A DNA stretch of 64,000 nucleotides, from assembly GCF_002575655.3 (NCBI RefSeq), contig NC_053040.3, positions 465,048,780 through 465,112,779 of the forward strand, read 5' to 3'. The stretch is from Aegilops tauschii subsp. strangulata (lineage: Eukaryota > Streptophyta > Magnoliopsida > Poales > Poaceae). Numbering within the stretch: position 1 is the stretch's first letter; each line of letters starts with the position of its first letter. The notes under the pieces are model-generated. The model made no database searches and was not told the origin of the DNA. It saw only the letters and a program-made list of their open reading frames with translations. Positions 33,750 to 43,999 of the stretch are shown piece after piece. Made by a program: the position numbers and the translations under genes.

Positions 33750-36700
33750 GATATGTTCCTAGAGAAAATTTAGTTGAAAGTTGATAGTAGCAATTATGCG
33801 GACTGGGTCCGTAAACTGAGGATTGTCCTCATTGCTGCACAGAAGGCTTATGTCCTTAATGCACCGCTCGGTGTGCTGAACCTCAGCGTCGTCTGTAGAT
33901 GTTGCGAAACATCTCACATACACGTTTTGATGACTACGTGATAGTTCAGTGTGTAATGCTAACGGTTAGAATTGTGGCACCAAAGACGTTTTTGAAACGT
34001 CGCAGAACATATGAGATGTTCCGAAGACTGAAATTGGGATTTCAGACTAGTGCCCACGTCAAGAGGTATGAGACCTCTGACAAGTTTCTTAAGCCTGCAG
34101 ACTAAGGGAGCAAAGCTCAATCATTGAGCATGTGCTCAGATTGTCTGAGTACCACAATCGCTTGAATCGAGTGGGAGTTAATCTTCCAGATGAGATAGTG
34201 ATGGTTCTCCATAGTCACTGCCACTAAGCTATTAGAGCTTCGTGATGAACTATAACATATCAGGGATAGATATGATGATCCTTGAGCTATTCGCGATGTT
34301 TGACACCGTAAAAGTAGAAATCAAATAGGAGCATCAATTGTTGATGGTTAGTAAAACCACTAGTTTCAAGAAGGGCAAGGGCAAAAAGGGATACTTCATG
34401 AAACGGCAAATCATTTGCTGCTCTAGTGAAGAATCCCAAGGTTGAACCCAAACCCGAGACTAAGTGTTTCTGTAATGAGGGAAACAGTCACTGAAGCAGA
34501 ACTGCCCTAGATACTTGGTAGATGAGAAGGCAGGCAAGGTCGACAGAAGTATATTGGATATACATTATATGAATGTGTACTTTACTAGTACTCCTAGTAG
34601 CACCAGGGTATTAGATACCGGTTCAGTTGCTAAGTGTTAGTAACACGAAATAAAAGCTGCGGAATAAACGGAGACTAGCTAAAGGTGAGATGACGATATG
34701 TGTTGGAAGTGTTTCCAAGGTTGATGTGATCAAGCATCGCATGCTCCCTCTACCATCGAGATTGGTGTTAAACCTAAATAATTGTTATTTGGCGTTTGCC
34801 TTGAGCATAAACATGATTGGATTATGTTTATCGCAATACGGTTATTCATTTAAGGAGAATAATGGTTACTTTGTTTATTTGAATAATACCTTCAATGGTC
34901 TTGCACCTAAAATAAATCTCGATCGTAGTGATACACATGTTCGTGCCAAAAAGATATAAAAGAGTAATGATAGTACCACATACTTGTGGCACTGCCATTT
35001 GAGTCATATTGGTATAGAACGCATGGAGAAGCTCCATGTAGATGGATCTTTGGACTCACTCGTTTTGAAAAGATTGAGACATGCGAACCATGTCTATTGG
35101 TATATATGCATGAAGAAACTCCATGCAGATGGATCGTTTGGACTCACTTGATTTTGAATCACTTGAGACATGCAAATCATACCACATGGGCAAGATGACT
35201 GAAAGGCCTCGTTTTCAGTAAGATGGAACAAGAAAGCAACTTGTTGGAAGTAATACATTTTGATGTGTGCAGTCCAATGAGTGCTGAGGCATGCAGTGGA
35301 TATTGTTATGTTCTTGCTTCACAGATGATTTGAGTAGATGCTGAGTATATTTGCTTAATGAAACACAAGTCTGAATTATTGAAAGGTTCAAGTGATTTCA
35401 GAGTGAAGTTGAAGATCGTCGTGACAAGAGGATAAAATGTCTATGATATGATCATAGAGATGAATATATGAGTTACGAGTTTGGCACACAATTAAGACAT
35501 TGTGGAAAGTGTTTCAGAATTAATACAGCCTGGAACACCATAGTGTGATGGTGTGTCCGAACATCATAACTGCACCCTATTGGATATGGTGCATACCATG
35601 ATGTCTCTTATCAAATTACCACTATCGTTTATGGGTTAGGCATTAGAGACAACCGCATTCACTTTAAATAGGGCACCACGCAATTCCGTTGAGACGACAC
35701 CGTATGAACTATGGTTTAGAGAAGCCTAAGCTGTCGTTTCTTAAAAGTTTGGGGTTGCGACGCTTATGTGAAAAAGTTTTAGGCTGATAAGCTCGAACCC
35801 AAAGCGGATAAATGCATCTTCATAGAATACCCAAAACAGTTGGGTATACCTCCTATTTCAGATCCGGAAGCAAGGTGATTGTTTCTAGAAATAGGTCCTT
35901 TCTCGAGGAAAAGTTTCTCTCGAAAGAATTGAGTGGGAGGATGGTGGAGACTTGATGAGGTTATTGAACCGTCACTTCAACTAGTGTGTAGCAGGGCACA
36001 GGAAGTTGTTCCTGTGGCACCTACACCAATTGAAGTGGAAGCTTATGATAGTGATCATGAAACTTCGGATCAAGTCACTACCAAACCTCGTAGGTCGACA
36101 AGGATGCGTACTACTTCAGAGTGGTACGTAATCCTGTCTTGGAAGTCATGTTGCTAGACAACAATGAACCTACGAGCTATGGAGAAGCGATGGTGGGCCC
36201 GGATTCCGACGAATGGCTCGAGGCCATAAAATCCGAGAGAGGATCCATGTATAAAACAAAGTATAGACTTTGGAAGAACTACTTGATGGTCGTAAGGCTG
36301 TTGGGTGCAGATGGATTTTAAAAGGAAGACAAACAATAATGGTAAGTGTCACCATTAAGAAAGCTCGACTTGTCGTTAAGATGTTTTCCGGCAAGTTCAA
36401 GGAGTTGACTGCGATGAGACTTTCTCACTCGTAGCGATGCTAAGAGTCTGTTGGAATTGTATTAGCAGTTACTGCATTATTTATGAAATCTTGCAGATAG
36501 GATGTCAAAACATTGTTTCCTCGACGATTTTCTTGAGGAAAGGTTGTATGTGATACAACCAGAAGGTTTTGTCAATCCTGAAAGATGCTAACAAGTATGC
36601 AAAGCTCCAGCAATCCTTCTAAGGATTGGAGTAAGCATCTCGGAGTTGGAATGTACACTTTGATGAGATGATCAAAGATTTTGGGTTTATACAAAGTTCA

Positions 36701-37460
36701 TGAGAAACTTGTGTTTCCAAAGAAGTGAGTGGGAGCACTATAGAATTTCTGATGAGTATATGTTGTTGACATATTGTTGATCAGAAATGATGTAGAATTT
36801 CTGGAAAGCATACAGGGTTATTTGAAAAGTGTTTTTAATGGAAAACCTGGATTAAGCTACTTGAACATTGAGCATCAAGATCTATAAGGATAGATCAAAA
36901 ACGCTTAATAGTACTTTCAAATGAATACATACCATGACAAGATTTTGAAGGAGTTCAAAATAGATCAGCAAAGAAGGAGTTCTTGGCTGTGTTACAAGGT
37001 GTGAGTATTGAGTAAGACTCAAGACCTGACCACAGCAGAAGAGAGAGAAAGGACGAAGGTCGTCCCCTATGCTTTAGACGTAGGCTCTACAATATGCTAT
37101 GCTGTGTACCGCACCTGAAGTGTGCCTTACCATGAGTTAGTCAAGGGGTACAATAGTGATCCGGGAATGGATCACATGACAGCGGTCGAACTTGTCCTTA
37201 GTATCTAGTGGACTAAGGAATTTTCTCGATTATGGAGGTGGTAAAAGAGTTCGACGTAAAGGGTTACGTCGATGCAACTTTGACACTAATCCGGATGACT
37301 CTGAGTAGTAAACTGGATTCGTATAGTAGAGCAGTTATTTGGAATAGCTCCAAGTAGCGTGTGGTAGCTGCATCTATAGGATGACATAGAGATTTATAAA
37401 GCGCACACGGATCTGAAAGGTTCAGACCCGTGGACTAAAACCTCTCTCGTAAGCATAACA
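33750..37460 (+). pseudogene. Copia gag-pol, heavily degraded
   Basis: Pieces of each domain can be read in changing frames. A Gag start is near 33800 (NYADWVRKLRIVLIAAQKAY). The zinc knuckle near 34470 (CFCNEGNSH) is incomplete. A protease DTG is near 34615 (VLDTGSVA), and the pre-integrase HxxxH near 34985 (LWHCHLSHIG). Integrase scraps run to about 35860, and RT starts near 36170 (SYGEAMVGPDSDEWLEAIKS). RT/RNase H remains continue to about 37450. Stops and indels occur every 100-200 bp, and no ORF exceeds about 90 codons. In the family this polyprotein makes the particle, the cDNA and the integration complex; none of it is functional here. Confidence 0.82.
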
Positions 37461-37463
37461 TGA

Positions 37464-37623
37464 TCAAACCCTAGAACTCATTGAGTGTTAATCACATGGT
37501 GATGTGAACTAGATTATTGACTCTAGTAAACTCTTGGGTATTAGTCACATGGCGATGTGAACTTTGAGTGTTAATCACATGGTGATGTGAACTAGATTAT
37601 TGACTCTAGTGCAAGTGGGAGAC
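37464..37623 (+). repeat. Short repeats and polypurine tract before the Copia 3' LTR
   Basis: TTAATCACATGGTGATGTGA-type units occur three times (near 37488, 37537 and 37570), two of them followed by 'ctagattattgactctagt'. The tract GCAAGTGGGAGAC (37611-37623) directly precedes the LTR and is the usual polypurine primer for plus-strand synthesis in this superfamily. Confidence 0.8.
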
Positions 37624-39337
37624 TGTTGGAAATATGCCCTAGAGGCAATAATAAAATGGTTATTATTATATTTCCTTGTTCATGATAATTGTCTATTGTT
37701 CATGCTATAATTGTATTAACTGGAAACCATAATACATGTGTGAATACATAGACCACAACATGTCCCTAGTAAGCCTCTAGTTGACTAGCTCGTTGATCAA
37801 TAGATGGTTATGGTTTCCTGACCATGGACATTGGATGTCATTGATAACGGGATCACATCATTAGGAGAATGATGTGATGGACAAGACCCAATCCTAAGCA
37901 TAGCACAAGATCGTGTAGTTCGTTTTGCTAGAGCTTTTCTAATGTCAAGTATCATTTCCTTTGACCATGAGATTGTGCAACTCCCGGATACCGTAGGAGT
38001 GCTTTGGGTGTACCAAACGTCACAACGTAACTGGGTGGCCATAAAGGTGCACTACAGGTATCTCCGAAAGTGTCTGTTGGGTTGGCACGAATCGAGACTG
38101 GGATTTGTCACTCCGTGTAAACGGAGAGGTATCTCTGGGCCCACTCGGTAGGACATCATCATAATGTGCACAATGTGACCAAGGAGTTGATCACGGGATG
38201 ATGTGTTACAGAACGAGTAAAGAGACTTGCCGGTAACGAGATTGAACAAGGTATCGGGATACCGACGATCGAATCTCGGGCAAGTACTATACCGGTAGAC
38301 AAAGGGAATTGTATATGGGATTGATTGAATCCTCGACATCGTGGTTCATCCGATGAGATGATCGAGGAGCATGTGGGAGCCAACATGGGTATCCAGATCC
38401 CGCTGTTGGTTATTGACCGGAGAGTCGTCTCGGTCATGTCTGCGTGTCTCCCGAATCCGTAGGGTCTACACACTTAAGGTTCGGTGACGCTAGGGTTGTA
38501 GAGATATTAGTATGCGGTAAGACGAAAGTTGTTCGGAGTCTTGGATGAGATCCCGGACGTCACGAGGAGTTCCGCAATGGTCTGGAGGTAAAGATTTATA
38601 TATGGGAAGTCTTGTTTTGGTCGCCGGAAAAATTTCGCGCATTATCGGTATTGTACCGGGAGTGCCGAAAGGGATCCGGGGGTCCACCTGCCCCGGGGGG
38701 GCCACATGGGCTGTGGGGTGTGCGCCTTGGCCTATATGGGCCAAGGGAACCAGCCCCAAGAGGCCCATGCGCCAAGAGATAAGGTAAAGGGAGAGTCCTA
38801 AAGGGGGAAGGCACCTCCTAGGTGCCTTGGGGAGGATGGACTCCTCCCTGGCCGCACCCTTCCTTGGAGGAAGGGCCAAGGCTGCGCCCCCCCTCTCCCT
38901 TGGCCCTATATATATAGTGGGGGGAAGGGACGGCAGCCGACCTCAAGCCCTGGCCTCCCTCTCCCTCCCGTGACACATCTGCCTCCTCCCCGCTTGCGCT
39001 TGGCGAAGCCCTGCCGGGATCCCGCTACTTCCACCACCACGCCGTCGTGCTGCTGGATCTCCATCAACCTCTCCTCCCCCCTTGCTGGATCAAGAAGGAG
39101 GAGACGTCGCTGCTCCGTACGTGTGTTGAACGCGGAGGTGCCGTCCGTTCGGCGCTAGGATCATCGCTGATTTGGATCACGACGAGTACGACTCCATCAA
39201 CCACGTTCTCTTGAACGCTTCCGCTCGCGATCTACAAGGGTATGTAGATGTACTCCTCCTCTCTCATTGCTAGCATCTCCTAGATTGATCTTGGTGACAC
39301 GTAGGAAAATTTTGAATTTCCGCTACGTTCTCCAACA
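37624..39337 (+). mobile_element. 3' LTR of the Copia element
   Basis: It starts TGTTGGAAATATGCCCTAGA and ends TTCTCCAACA, followed by TSD AAGAG. TATATATATA lies at 38907-38916. It matches the 5' LTR over its full length apart from a 12-bp deletion near 38690 and scattered substitutions, mostly transitions. Confidence 0.95.
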
Positions 39338-39395
39338 AAGAGTGTATCAGGGGCTACTATCTATATTATGACATTCTTTTAACTTCATTACTTAC

Positions 39396-39906
39396 CTCAA
39401 AGCCTGTTAGAAGGCTGGTGCAGGCCTTGGTCAGCCCGCTTTTGGCGGACTGGACCTTCTCAATCACCGCACCCATAAGGGTACGGTGCTCTTGAACGAT
39501 GGAAGCGCTTTGCAGCGCCGCCATTAAAGTATCCGGCACCTCTGGGTGGACTGAGGTCACCGGTGGAATAGGCGCACCACCTTCTGTTGAAGAAGGTTGC
39601 TGGCCTGATTTCGGAGCCGTATTGGTCTCCGGAGTTGTCTCTGGCTGGGGGCCGAATTCAGGACGGCCCCCGCCTTCAGCATCCATGGGTGTCTGCTCCC
39701 CCATGTGTCCGGTCGCCGAGGTTTGACCTTCCGGTGCCACCTCAATGGTCTCCTGAGCTTCGCCCTGGCCTGGGCCCCTTTGGGACGACACCTCAGTATT
39801 GCCCACGCCTCTGGGGGAGGAGGCCGCCGGGAGGGTCTCGCTGTCCATCGGATCCGGGTCCAACGAATCTTCTAACGAAGATCGCTCGATGTCGGACCCA
39901 GCCGGA
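39396..39906 (-). pseudogene. Antisense gene, exon 3 (linker exon)
   Basis: On the minus strand, acceptor ctgcag/t at 39908-39907 and donor gag/gtaagt at 39395 bound a 511-bp exon. The product is a low-complexity Pro, Glu, Ser and Gly-rich linker (SAGSDIERSSLEDSLDPDPM onward), ending in a short helix-forming stretch (KVQSAKSGLTKACTSLLTGFE). The intron after it holds the Copia insertion. No domain is recognised. Confidence 0.65.
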
Positions 39907-39990
39907 CTGCAGAATATGTGACTCAATACATTAATGCTATGCAAAGGTGAGACTGGATATATGGATGTGTCCGGGTTTCTTTGTACTCAC

Positions 39991-40396
39991 GATTTGGCCA
40001 GGGGCTTGACCCTGGGTTCCCACTCCGGGCTGCTGTCGGTAGCTGCGGTGGATTCGCCTGGAAGGGAGGCTTTCCCCTTCTTAGACGTTTCGGCCTCCAA
40101 ACGTGTGGAGGCCGCCCTCTTCTTTCTCCCCCTCACAGGGGGAACTGGCTTTCCTCTTCTTCCTCCTCCTCTTCCTCGTCTTTTTCGGCGGAGGAGTGGG
40201 CCTCGGTGTCTTCGGACATCACGTCTGAAGTACCCTTGCGACGAATCCCGCCCCTGGTCTCCTTGGCCTCCTTCTTGGCCTTTTTCTTCGGCGCCTTATA
40301 TGGCGCCGGGACCAGCATCTTCATCAGAAGTGGGCCGGCTTGTTCTTTAGGCAGCGGAGCCGGACAGTAGATCTGCTCTGCCTTCTTCGTCCAGCC
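39991..40396 (-). pseudogene. Antisense gene, exon 2 (Lys/Glu-rich)
   Basis: This exon follows an 85-bp intron (40481-40397, gtaagt...cccag) in the correct phase. It encodes a basic stretch (YKAPKKKAKKEAKE) that could act as a nuclear localisation signal and a run of ten or more Glu. A stop at about 40133 interrupts the frame; homologous reading resumes in another frame up to a donor at 39990 (aatc/gtgagt). The Glu run produces Ser/Phe-rich shadow ORFs on the plus strand. Confidence 0.65.
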
Positions 40397-40481
40397 CTGG
40401 GAGAATCGTTAGGGAAATATTAGGTGTTTTCCCCAAGGTATACAAATAAAGGATACACCCTGAAAACATATAAAGACTTAC

Positions 40482-41234
40482 CGAACTTGCAGGGCGGGAC
40501 AATTTGTGCCCGCGATCCTCGGCGGTGTCCGGCCACGACTTGCCGGGATTGAATAGCACCTTCCAGATGTCTTCGATCCGGCGAACTAGCATCACTTGGA
40601 CCACATCGACAAGTTTGATATTCTTGTCCTCCATGCTCTTGATACGCGCTTGGAGCGTCGTCAGCCCGTCTGACGGAGACCAGTTTAGGCCCTTTTCGGG
40701 CCAGGACATGAGCCGCAGTGGGGCCCCGGACCGGAACTCGGGGGCAGCGGTGCATTTGGTGCCGCGTGGCTTCGTAACATAAAACCACTGCTGTTGCCAA
40801 CCCTTGACGGACTCGTTGAATTTACCTGATGGCCATTTGACGTTCGGCATCTTGCTCACCATGGCTCCTCTGCACTCAGCGTGTTCGCCGCCTACCACCT
40901 TTGGCTTCACGTTGAAAATCTTTAGCCACAGTCCGAAGTGTGGCGGGATGCCGAGGAAGGCCTCGCACACGACGATGAATGTCGAGATGTTGAGGAAGGA
41001 ATTGGGGGATAGGTCATGGAAATCTATCCCGTAGTAGTACATAAGGCCGCGAACAAATGGGTGGAGGGGAAACCCCAGCCCGCGGACGAAGTGAGCGAGG
41101 AATACAACCCTCTCGTGGGGTTCTAGAGTAGGGACGATCTGTCCTGCCGCCGGGAGATGGTGTGTGATCTTCTTGGCCAGGTATCCGGCCTCCCGGAGTT
41201 TCTTGATATACTTCTCCTTGACGGAGGAGGTCAT
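40482..41234 (-). pseudogene. Antisense gene, exon 1: 'putative gypsy type transposon' domain
   Basis: ATG at 41234 (minus strand) opens 251 codons without a stop, ending exactly at a GT donor (40481). Residues about 40-170 match the plant family Pfam calls 'Putative gypsy type transposon' (PF04195), with the marks FVRGLGFPLHPFVRGLMYYY, IDFHDLSPNS and CEAFLGIPPHFGLW. Later residues include WQQQWFYVTKPRG and LTTLQARIKSMEDKNIKLVD. The function is not known; its constant presence on the antisense strand of such Gypsy elements is known. Exon 1 itself looks intact, but later exons have stops. The promoter would lie in 41235-41800, where TTTATAAAA-type sequence (about 41371 on the minus strand) is a candidate TATA. 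Confidence 0.82.
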
Positions 41235-41803
41235 TCACTTGCCTTGTGCTCCGGATCCAGACATGTTGGAGTGCTTTTTGGGCGGAAGAGATGGGTGCTT
41301 GGGCGCTGGAGCTCGAGAATGAATGAGCAGAGGAAGAAGAGGGCGTGGGTGAAAGAGGGGAATCCTTATCCCTTTATAAAAGCAGTAAAAATCATGCGCC
41401 TCCCCACTCGCCCTAAAGCTCGCTTATTTCCCAAGCGCCGTGCTGATGGCACGGTTGGGTTACCCATGCCCGCATTGATGAGAATCCCGTGATAAGGGAC
41501 ACGATCTCTGCTTTGACAAGACGTGCCGATAAAACCGCGCCCCGAGATACGGAGGGGCAGGATAAAAACGGTTCGAATAAAGACCGGGCCGTGGCATGAT
41601 GTCACGCTATGAGTTGTCAGCATATTGGACTCGTGGGATATTATACTCTCTACAGTGGTATGCGGAATTTGTTTTGCAGAGCCGGACACGATTCTTATGT
41701 TCAAGATCTACTTTGGAGTATTTGGAGAAGGAACCCGCCTTGCAATGCCGAAGACAATTTGCGCGCCAGACTCATCGTCATTGAAGCCTGGTTCAGGGGC
41801 TAC
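41235..41803. other. Spacer between antisense gene and 3' LTR
   Basis: This contains the putative antisense promoter and the end of the sense transcript. Near 41371-41379 'ttataaaag' gives a TATA-like motif readable for the minus strand about 140 bp upstream of the antisense ATG. No ORF with a domain is seen. The sequence just before the LTR (GGTTCAGGGGCTAC, 41790-41803) is the polypurine-type tract. Confidence 0.45.
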
Positions 41804-42275
41804 TGAGGGAGTCCCGGATTAAGGGGTCCTCGGACAGCCGGACTATATGCATATGCCGGACTGCTGGGCTATGAAGATACAAGATAGAAGACTTCGTCCC
41901 ATGTCCGGATGGGACTCCCCTTTGCGTGGAAGGCAAGCTTGGCGATTCGGATATGAAGATTCCTTTCTCTGTAACCGACTCTATGTAACCCTAGCCTCTT
42001 CGGGTGTCTATATAAACCGGAGGGTTTAGTCCGTAGGACAAGGAACAATCATAATCATAGGCTAGCTTCTAGGGTTTAGCCTCTGCGATCTCGTGGTAGA
42101 TCAACTCTTGTAATACTCATATCATCAAGATCAATCAAGCAGGAAGTAGGGTATTACCTCCATCGAGAGGGCCTGAACCTGGGTAAACATTGTGTCCCCC
42201 GCCTCCTGTTACCATTAGCCTTAGACGCACAGTTCGGGACCCCCTACCCGAGATCCGCCGGTTTTGACACCGACA
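41804..42275 (+). mobile_element. 3' LTR of the Gypsy element
   Basis: It starts TGAGGGAGTCCCGGATTAAG and ends ACCGACA, followed by the TSD ATGAT. TATATAAA is at 42009-42016. At 472 bp it appears to be the standard form, lacking the head reduplication found in the 5' LTR. Over the shared part it is nearly identical to the 5' LTR. Confidence 0.93.
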
Positions 42276-42621
42276 ATGATGTCTCAAAAGGATGTGAGGG
42301 ACGAGAAAAAGCGACAAGTAAGGACGAGCAAATGAAGCAATACCTAGAGCTTCAAAGGAAGAAGCTTGAGATGGAGGAGGCGGCCAAGAAGAGGAAGATC
42401 GACATGGAGGAGGCGTCCCGGCAAAGGCAGCTCCACATCGAGGCCGCCAACGTCACGGCCAGGCAGAGGCAGCTCGTCATCGAGGCCACCAACGCCGCAA
42501 CCAAAGCAAAGGAGGTGGCCCTAGCGATCATGAGCATGGACTTGAGCAAGATGAGCGAGAAGACGAGGAGCTGGTTCGAGGCCAGACAGAAGGAGATGTT
42601 CGACGCCGACGGCCTGAACTA
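42276..42621 (+). pseudogene. Harbinger ORF1-like protein, 3' part
   Basis: After the Gypsy insertion the protein resumes (MSQKDVRDEKKRQ). A one-base change of frame near 42320 leads to a stop, and the rest continues from ATG 42332 to the TAG at 42620. That part is a highly charged coiled coil (KKLEMEEAAKKRKIDMEEAS, repeated RQRQLHIEA units) ending MSEKTRSWFEARQKEMFDAD, the typical C-terminus of the NAM-associated group. Together with 22898-24465 it forms one split pseudogene. Confidence 0.78.
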
Positions 42622-42774
42622 GGTCGTCTATTCAGCCATGGCTGTTCTTTTGGAGGCTGGCATGGGTGCCGGCGAGAAACCTATTTCATTTTGAGGGCTG
42701 GCTGTGTTGCCGGCCGCTGGGTTTGTTACCGGCGACAAAACTATTCATTTTGAAGGCTGGCTCTGTTGCTGGCC

Positions 42775-42904
42775 GCTGGCTGTGTTGCCGGCGAGGACTT
42801 GTAGGGGGGCGCTGGCTGTGTTGCCGGCGAGGACGTGTAGTGGCCGCTGACTGTGTTGCCTGCGAGGACGTGTAGTGGCCGCTGGCTGTGTTGCCGGCGT
42901 GAAC
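42775..42904 (+). repeat. 35-bp minisatellite in the Harbinger 3' region
   Basis: Units start GCTGGCTGTGTTGCCGGCGA at 42775, 42811, 42846 and 42881 (36, 35 and 35 bp apart, the last unit partial). Related but more diverged 'ggctggctgtgttgccggccgctgg' copies lie at 42660-42775. It is non-coding, and lies just downstream of the ORF1 stop. Confidence 0.85.
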
Positions 42905-43098
42905 TGGGGCGTGCTTTCAAATATTGGCCTTTCAAAAATGATGCGGACAGGATGGGGCCAAAGGATGCGTCCGCGCGTTGGGTGCACGACCGCCGCATCT
43001 CAGGATAGGTCCGGGCACGACCTTATTGTCCTACCCAAACGAATAGAATCCAGACAAAACGGGCGTCCGTTTGAGGTCGTGCGCTGGAGTTGGCCTTA

Positions 43099-43993
43099 CG
43101 CATTAGTTTTACGTAATCCTTACGCACTAGTTCAATTGGCGGTCAGTTATTCGCAAGTTTTTCTCACGGCGGTTATCGGCTCTCTCGTACGTAGCTTTTT
43201 CGTAGGAGTTCGTTCGTAGGATTAGCAGTTTTGGACTGACTACCGAACCGAGGCTACAAAGATAAGAACCAGCAGTCCGGTACAGTACGCGCAAAGAGGA
43301 ACCCAGTGGTCTTCCAGGGATTGAGCTTCTCCTCGGATGCTGATTCCAGTACGAGCAGGAGCAAGGGTAACGGACACAAGGGCCAGGAGCGTGAGCAGCA
43401 ACAGCCGCATTTTAGCAAGCTCGGCAACCACGCTACGTCAGAGTATTTGGCCACGATGATGGAGAATGTTTCACGAGGACTGCCAGCCGTCGTTGCCGTC
43501 TAACAGTAACGTTGCGGCGTACATGGCGGATGGTCAGCTGAGTAATGTGGTCATCACGACGGGGCCGCGCAGCTCCGATATGGTTCCAGTCACGCAGGAC
43601 TTATCCTCGGACGCGTAGATGTCGGACGACTAGTTTACCCTCGATAAACGGACTGCTTGTGATCTACTCCCTCCGTCCCATATACGCTTTTATATGCATG
43701 CTACAGACTGGCAGAAGCTGGATGGTGAGGACAAGGCACGTGATGACATGGAGGAGGAGAAGGACCAGACCACTAGCAATGGGGTGCCGGGGAGTTGAGG
43801 GTGCCGCAGGTGGCGCCCCATCAGAAGCAATGAGTATTCTAAGTTGAAACTGCACGGCGGGCAGGAACTCTCGGATAGTTCGTGATCTTGTGAGCTTGGT
43901 GCAAGCTCATTCGCCATGCATCATTTTTTATGTGAAATAGGCAGTCGAAAGTTAGGATGAAGAGATATCGCTCCCGTCTAGGTCTATGAGGTT
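43099..43993. other. Unassigned sequence with a weak small ORF
   Basis: No element is recognised except a lone Stowaway-like terminus (CTCCCTCCGTCCCATATACG at about 43669) without a partner. On the minus strand, ATG 43410 to about 43240 gives a 56-codon ORF with a signal-peptide-like start (MRLLLLTLLALVSVTLA) and a second hydrophobic stretch (CTGLLVLIFVA). It has no homology I recognise and may be chance in GC-balanced sequence. Confidence 0.3.
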
Positions 43994-43999
43994 TTGATG

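Larger units (their letters stand above)
30709..39337 (+). mobile_element. Copia element (Angela/BARE-like), complete borders
   Basis: LTRs at both ends start TGTTGGAAAT and end CTCCAACA; the perfect TSD AAGAG is at 30704-30708 and 39338-39342. Total length is 8629 bp. It lies in the same direction as the enclosing Gypsy element and inside the intron between the antisense exons ending at 39396 and starting near 30585. The internal region shows all Copia parts in order, but every one is broken, so the element can only have moved with proteins supplied by others. Confidence 0.96.
24466..42275 (+). mobile_element. Gypsy element with gag-protease and antisense gene, no RT
   Basis: A complete element bounded by LTRs that start TGAGGGAGTCCCGGATTAAG and end TTTTGACACCGACA, with TSD ATGAT. 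Without the Copia insertion it is about 9.2 kb. Order on the plus strand: 5' LTR, gag and protease-like domain (25198-28410), a long region without sense coding, then the 3' LTR. On the minus strand an intron-containing gene runs from 41234 to 29599. RT, RNase H and integrase are absent, so the element is non-autonomous. The LTR type resembles what is called Fatima in Triticeae; that name is from memory. Confidence 0.88.
22587..43095 (+). mobile_element. PIF/Harbinger-type DNA transposon, ORF1 only, nested host
   Basis: The left terminus GGCCAATTCCAGCGCGCGAC pairs with the inverted right terminus GGCCAACTCCAGCGCACGAC. The 3-bp duplication TTA flanks both ends (22584-22586 and 43096-43098), as expected for PIF/Harbinger. 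Subtracting the inserted Gypsy element and one TSD leaves about 2.69 kb. It carries one degenerate gene of the ORF1 kind (Myb/SANT-like plus NAM-associated C-terminal part) and no DDE transposase ORF, so it would depend on another element for movement. Its 3' untranslated part contains a 35-bp minisatellite. Confidence 0.88.

Noticed and set aside
36121..36321. Separate small gene
   Set aside because: The protein (EAMVGPDSDEWLEAIKSE) is the start of the Copia RT domain in the decayed element.
40133..40370. Plus-strand ORFs rich in Ser and Phe
   Set aside because: They are the complement of the poly-Glu and Lys-rich exon of the antisense gene.
43669..43700. Stowaway-like terminus CTCCCTCCGTCCCATATACG
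   Set aside because: No inverted partner or TA-flanked right end was found within 500 bp, so it is at most a truncated remnant.
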